Source: Enterobacter chuandaensis
GTDB lineage: Bacteria; Pseudomonadota; Gammaproteobacteria; Enterobacterales; Enterobacteriaceae
Reading direction: 5' to 3'
DNA length: 64,000 nt
NCBI RefSeq assembly: GCF_003594915.1
Contig: NZ_QZCS01000002.1
Coordinates: 62,001-126,000, forward strand
The notes under the pieces are model-generated. The model was not told the DNA's origin and ran no database searches. It saw nothing but the letters and a program-made list of their open reading frames with translations. Both the position numbers and the translations under genes were made by a program. Positions 60,380 through 64,000 of this stretch are shown here, piece after piece; within the stretch, counting starts at the first letter, position 1, and each line of letters starts with the position of its first letter.

Positions 60380-60478
60380 GAGACGGATTGATCCGGCCTG
60401 AAAGGTTCCAGGTTACGCTTAAGCATCAGGTTCCGATACCCATCCGCCCACTCTTCTACTTAAACTTTGAGGTGAACA

Positions 60479-61279
60479 ATGAGACTGATTCCCCTGGCAA
60501 CTGCTGAACAAGTCGGTAAATGGGCCGCTCGCCATATCGTTAACCGTATTAATGCCTTCAAGCCTACTGCCGATCGTCCCTTCGTTCTTGGCCTTCCAAC
60601 CGGTGGTACTCCACTGACCGCGTACAAAGCGCTGGTTGAAATGCACAAAGCGGGCCAGGTTAGCTTTAAACATGTTGTGACCTTCAACATGGACGAATAT
60701 GTTGGCCTGCCAAAAGAGCATCCAGAAAGCTACCATAGCTTCATGCACCGCAATTTCTTTGATCACGTTGATATCCCAGCTGAAAATATTAATCTGCTGA
60801 ATGGAAATGCGCCGGATATTGACGCAGAATGCCGTCAGTACGAAGAAAAAATCCGTTCTTACGGTAAAATCCACCTGTTCATGGGTGGCGTGGGCAACGA
60901 TGGTCATATCGCGTTCAACGAACCAGCCTCTTCTCTGGCTTCCCGTACCCGTATTAAAACGCTGACCCATGACACCCGCGTGGCAAACTCCCGCTTCTTT
61001 GACGGTGACGTGAACCAGGTTCCAAAATACGCCCTGACCGTTGGCGTAGGCACCCTGCTGGATGCCGAAGAAGTGATGATTCTGGTGCTGGGCGGCGTGA
61101 AAGCGCAGGCGCTCCAGGCTGCCGTTGAAGGCAACGTTAACCACATGTGGACTATCAGCTGCCTGCAGCTGCATCCGAAATCAGTTATCGTCTGCGACGA
61201 GCCGTCCACGATGGAGCTGAAGGTGAAAACGTTGAAATACTTCAATGAGTTAGAAGCTGAGAACATCAAAGGTCTGTAA
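60479..61279 (+). CDS. nagB: Glucosamine-6-phosphate deaminase NagB
   Basis: Converts glucosamine 6-phosphate to fructose 6-phosphate and ammonia; allosterically activated by N-acetylglucosamine 6-phosphate. It has 266 residues, as in E. coli. The phosphate loop is [14 protein letters not shown], the base Asp region FNMDEYVGL, and the catalytic His and Glu of [14 protein letters not shown]. First gene of nagBACD. A hairpin in the gap to nagA may set the relative expression of the two genes. Confidence 0.98.
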   Translation: MRLIPLATAEQVGKWAARHIVNRINAFKPTADRPFVLGLPTGGTPLTAYKALVEMHKAGQVSFKHVVTFNMDEYVGLPKEHPESYHSFMHRNFFDHVDIPAENINLLNGNAPDIDAECRQYEEKIRSYGKIHLFMGGVGNDGHIAFNEPASSLASRTRIKTLTHDTRVANSRFFDGDVNQVPKYALTVGVGTLLDAEEVMILVLGGVKAQALQAAVEGNVNHMWTISCLQLHPKSVIVCDEPSTMELKVKTLKYFNELEAENIKGL

Positions 61280-61287
61280 TTGAATAA

Positions 61288-61317
61288 CCGCCTCTTCATC
61301 AAGAGGCGGCCGCTTTT
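61288..61317 (+). other. Attenuator-like hairpin between nagB and nagA
   Basis: CCGCCTCTT-CATC-AAGAGGCGG is a 9-bp perfect stem. A T run follows after four extra bases (CCGC), so it could act as a partial terminator or as an mRNA-stability element within nagBACD. Confidence 0.65.
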
Positions 61318-61333
61318 TTAACCGGGGGTCGTT

Positions 61334-62482
61334 ATGTACGCTTTAACCCACGGTCGGATTTATACCGGCCATGAAATTCTGGATGACCATGCGATTGTTA
61401 TCGCCAATGGCCTGATTGAACGTGTTTGTCCGCTGGCAGAACTGCCGCCGGAGATTGAACAGCGCTCACTCAATGGAGCAACGATCTCCCCCGGTTTCAT
61501 CGACGTACAGCTGAACGGCTGCGGCGGTGTGCAGTTCAATGATACCGCCGAGGCGGTGACGGTTGAAACGCTGGAAATCATGCAGAAAGCTAACGAGAAA
61601 TCAGGCTGCACCAGCTATCTGCCAACGCTCATCACCAGCAGTGATGACCTGATGAAACAGGGTATCCGCGTGATGCGCGAATACCTGGCGAAATATCCGA
61701 ATCAGGCGCTGGGCCTGCACCTGGAAGGACCGTGGCTGAACATAGTTAAGAAAGGGACGCATAACCCGGACTACGTTCGCAAACCGGACGCCGAACTGGT
61801 CGACTACATGTGTGCCAACGCTGATGTCATCACCAAAGTCACGCTGGCGCCTGAAATGACCGGTACGGAGGTCATCAGCAAACTGGCTGCCGCCGGGATT
61901 GTCGTTTCAGCAGGCCATTCAAACGCCACGCTGAAAGAAGCCAAAGCGGGCTTCCGCGCGGGCATTACCTTTGCCACGCACCTTTACAACGCCATGCCGT
62001 ATATTACCGGCCGTGAACCGGGTCTGGTCGGGGCGATTTTCGACGAACCAGACGTCTACTGCGGCATTATCGCTGATGGCATGCACGTTGATTACACCAA
62101 TATTCGCAACGCCAAGCGGCTGAAAGGTGACAAGCTCTGCCTGGTCACCGATGCTACCGCGCCAGCAGGTGCAAATATTGAGCAGTTCATTTTTGCCGGT
62201 AAAACAATATACTACCGCAACGGACTGTGTGTGGATGAAAACGGTACGCTGAGTGGCTCCTCTTTGACCATGATTGAAGGGGTGCGTAACCTGGTTGAGC
62301 ATTGTGGGATTGCACTTGATGAAGTCCTGCGTATGGCCACCCTTTATCCTGCTCGCGCGATGGGCGTGGATAAACAGCTTGGCGGAATTGCACCAGGTAT
62401 GGTTGCAAACCTGACGGCATTCACACACGATTATAAAATTATTAAGACCATCGTTAATGGTAACGAGGTCGTCACTGAGTAA
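61334..62482 (+). CDS. nagA: N-acetylglucosamine-6-phosphate deacetylase NagA
   Basis: Amidohydrolase-family enzyme that removes the acetyl group from N-acetylglucosamine 6-phosphate, giving the NagB substrate. It has 382 residues, as in E. coli. Metal and substrate residues are visible in [41 protein letters not shown] and VTDATAPAG, whose Asp is the catalytic base. It precedes nagC by 8 bases. Confidence 0.98.
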   Translation: MYALTHGRIYTGHEILDDHAIVIANGLIERVCPLAELPPEIEQRSLNGATISPGFIDVQLNGCGGVQFNDTAEAVTVETLEIMQKANEKSGCTSYLPTLITSSDDLMKQGIRVMREYLAKYPNQALGLHLEGPWLNIVKKGTHNPDYVRKPDAELVDYMCANADVITKVTLAPEMTGTEVISKLAAAGIVVSAGHSNATLKEAKAGFRAGITFATHLYNAMPYITGREPGLVGAIFDEPDVYCGIIADGMHVDYTNIRNAKRLKGDKLCLVTDATAPAGANIEQFIFAGKTIYYRNGLCVDENGTLSGSSLTMIEGVRNLVEHCGIALDEVLRMATLYPARAMGVDKQLGGIAPGMVANLTAFTHDYKIIKTIVNGNEVVTE

Positions 62483-62490
62483 GTAAAAGT

Positions 62491-63711
62491 ATGACACCAG
62501 GCGGACAAGCTCAAATCGGTAATGTCGATCTCGTTAAACAACTTAACAGTGCGGCGGTATATCGTCTGATTGACCAACACGGTCCAATCTCGCGGATCCA
62601 GATAGCCGAACAAAGCCAGCTTGCTCCCGCCAGCGTGACAAAAATTACCCGCCAGCTCATTGAGCGCGGTTTGATCAAAGAAGTCGATCAGCAGGCCTCC
62701 ACCGGGGGCCGCCGCGCCATCTCCATTATTACCGAAACCCGTAATTTTCAGGCCATTGGCGTCCGGCTTGGTCGTCATGACACCACGCTCACGCTGTACG
62801 ATCTGAGCAGCAAAGCCATTGCCGAAGAGCACTACCCGCTGCCAGAGCGCACCCAGGAGACGCTGGAACACGCGCTGCTGAATACCATCGCGCACTTTAT
62901 TGAAAGCTGTCAGCGTAAAATTCGCGAACTCATCGCCATCTCCGTCATTCTGCCGGGCCTGGTCGACCCGGAAAGCGGCGTTATTCGTTACATGCCGCAT
63001 ATTCAGGTTGAGAACTGGGCGCTGGTCGACGCGCTGGAGAAACGCTTTAAGGTGACCTGTTTTGTCGGCCACGATATTCGATCTTTAGCACTGGCTGAGC
63101 ACTACTTTGGTGCGAGCCAGGACTGTGAAGACTCTATTCTGGTGCGCGTACACCGCGGTACGGGCGCAGGCATAATCTCCAATGGCCGTATTTTCATTGG
63201 TCGAAACGGTAACGTCGGCGAGATTGGCCACATTCAGGTTGAACCGCTCGGCGAACGCTGCCACTGCGGAAACTTCGGCTGCCTTGAAACCATCGCCGCC
63301 AACACGGCCATTGAACAGCGCGTTCGCCATCTGCTTGAACAGGGTTATCAAAGCCGCGTCACGCTGGACGATTGCAAGATAGCCACCATCTGCAAAGCCG
63401 CCAATAAAGGCGACGCGCTGGCCTGCGAGGTGATAGAGCAGGTAGGTCGCCATCTGGGTAAAACCATCGCCATCGCCATTAACCTGTTTAATCCGCAGAA
63501 AGTGGTGATCGCCGGAGAGATTGTTGAAGCGGAAAAGGTGCTGCTCCCCGCCATTGAAGGTTGTATTAACACCCAGGCGCTGAAAGCATTCCGCCAGAAT
63601 CTTCCGGTGGTTCGTTCAAAGCTTGACCATCGCTCGGCGATTGGCGCGTTCGCGCTGGTCAAACGCGCCATGCTCAACGGAATTCTGCTCCAGCATTTGC
63701 TGGAAAGTTGA
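62491..63711 (+). CDS. nagC: ROK-family repressor NagC
   Basis: Repressor of the N-acetylglucosamine regulon, induced by N-acetylglucosamine 6-phosphate. It has 406 residues, as in E. coli. The N-terminal winged helix (about 20-75, RIQIAEQSQLAPASVTKITR) is followed by a ROK sugar-kinase-like domain with the zinc motif GERCHCGNFGCLETIAA. Likely operators are visible at nagE, nagB and chiP in this window, so it controls both ends of the chitosugar route. Confidence 0.98.
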   Translation: MTPGGQAQIGNVDLVKQLNSAAVYRLIDQHGPISRIQIAEQSQLAPASVTKITRQLIERGLIKEVDQQASTGGRRAISIITETRNFQAIGVRLGRHDTTLTLYDLSSKAIAEEHYPLPERTQETLEHALLNTIAHFIESCQRKIRELIAISVILPGLVDPESGVIRYMPHIQVENWALVDALEKRFKVTCFVGHDIRSLALAEHYFGASQDCEDSILVRVHRGTGAGIISNGRIFIGRNGNVGEIGHIQVEPLGERCHCGNFGCLETIAANTAIEQRVRHLLEQGYQSRVTLDDCKIATICKAANKGDALACEVIEQVGRHLGKTIAIAINLFNPQKVVIAGEIVEAEKVLLPAIEGCINTQALKAFRQNLPVVRSKLDHRSAIGAFALVKRAMLNGILLQHLLES

Positions 63712-63756
63712 TCGGACCTTATAGTAACGCCTTCTTTTTTTGATGTCGGAATGTCC

Positions 63757-64000
63757 ATGACCATTAAGAATGTAATTTGTGATATCGACGGCGTGCTGAT
63801 GCACGACAACGTTGCCGTGCCAGGTGCTGCGGAATTTCTTCACCGCATCATCGACAAAGGAATGCCACTGGTTCTACTCACGAACTACCCTTCTCAGACC
63901 GGTCAGGATCTGGCGAACCGCTTTGCCACCGCAGGCGTCGACGTGCCGGACAGCGTGTTTTATACCTCGGCAATGGCAACGGCGGATTTTCTGAAGCGTC
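63757..64000 (+). CDS. nagD: Ribonucleotide monophosphatase NagD, 5' part only
   Basis: HAD-superfamily nucleotide phosphatase encoded last in nagBACD, active on UMP and GMP in E. coli. The first 81 residues are present before the right edge cuts the gene. The catalytic motif I is CDIDGVLMHD, with the nucleophile Asp at residue 9, and motif II is LLTNYPSQTGQ. ATG 63757 (MTIKNVICD) is chosen; an ATG two codons earlier at 63751 is possible. It lies 45 bases after nagC. Confidence 0.96.
   Translation, partial: MTIKNVICDIDGVLMHDNVAVPGAAEFLHRIIDKGMPLVLLTNYPSQTGQDLANRFATAGVDVPDSVFYTSAMATADFLKR

Overview
The window is a stretch of conserved core chromosome from an Enterobacteriaceae species, closest in feel to Enterobacter or a near relative. 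Nearly every protein is a close, full-length counterpart of an Escherichia coli K-12 protein and gene order follows the E. coli tol-to-nag region. It lacks the E. coli abrB, rhsC and ybgA blocks and carries a three-gene insertion next to sucD. The genus is an inference from gene content and repeats; no rRNA, tRNA, phage, IS transposase or CRISPR array was seen.

Layout, left to right. (1) 1-5.1 kb, minus strand: the Tol-Pal envelope system, ybgC-tolQRAB-pal-cpoB (cpoB cut by the edge). (2) 5.2-8.4 kb, minus: cytochrome bd-I oxidase cydAB-cydX-ybgE behind a 0.68 kb regulatory region with an FNR box. (3) 9.1-14.5 kb: mngAB for 2-O-mannosyl-glycerate uptake and cleavage, with divergent mngR. (4) 14.9-18.6 kb, plus: an accessory block of a secreted alkylsulfatase-like metallo-beta-lactamase-fold enzyme and two predicted outer-membrane barrels. 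(5) 18.7-28.4 kb, minus: sdhCDAB-sucABCD, with a likely SdhX-type 3'UTR RNA, diverging from gltA at 29.1 kb. (6) 30.5-35.8 kb, minus: nei, 5-oxoprolinase pxpBCA, ybgI and phr. (7) 35.8-36.6 kb: a transcript-like region of unknown function and ybfA. (8) 36.9-44.7 kb, plus: kdpFABCDE. (9) 44.9-48.8 kb, plus: the ornithine-sensing leader peptide speFL, speF and potE. (10) 49-51.2 kb, minus: seqA-pgm. (11) 51.4-54 kb, plus: ybfF, ybfE, fldA, uof-fur. (12) 54-58 kb, minus: chiPQ and glnS. (13) 58.1-64 kb: nagE diverging from nagBACD (nagD cut by the edge).

Functionally, chitin-derived sugars enter through ChiP and NagE and are processed by NagA and NagB under NagC, whose likely operators are visible in front of both chiP and nagE/nagB. 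The TCA cycle and quinone-linked respiration genes sit together and have long leaders. Several post-transcriptional devices can be read directly: SpeFL, the uof-fur overlap, a ChiX pairing site over the chiP ribosome binding site and the SdhX candidate. The least explained parts are the alkylsulfatase/barrel block (14.6-18.6 kb), a 163-bp element with terminal inverted repeats between sdhB and sucA, and the region between phr and ybfA.
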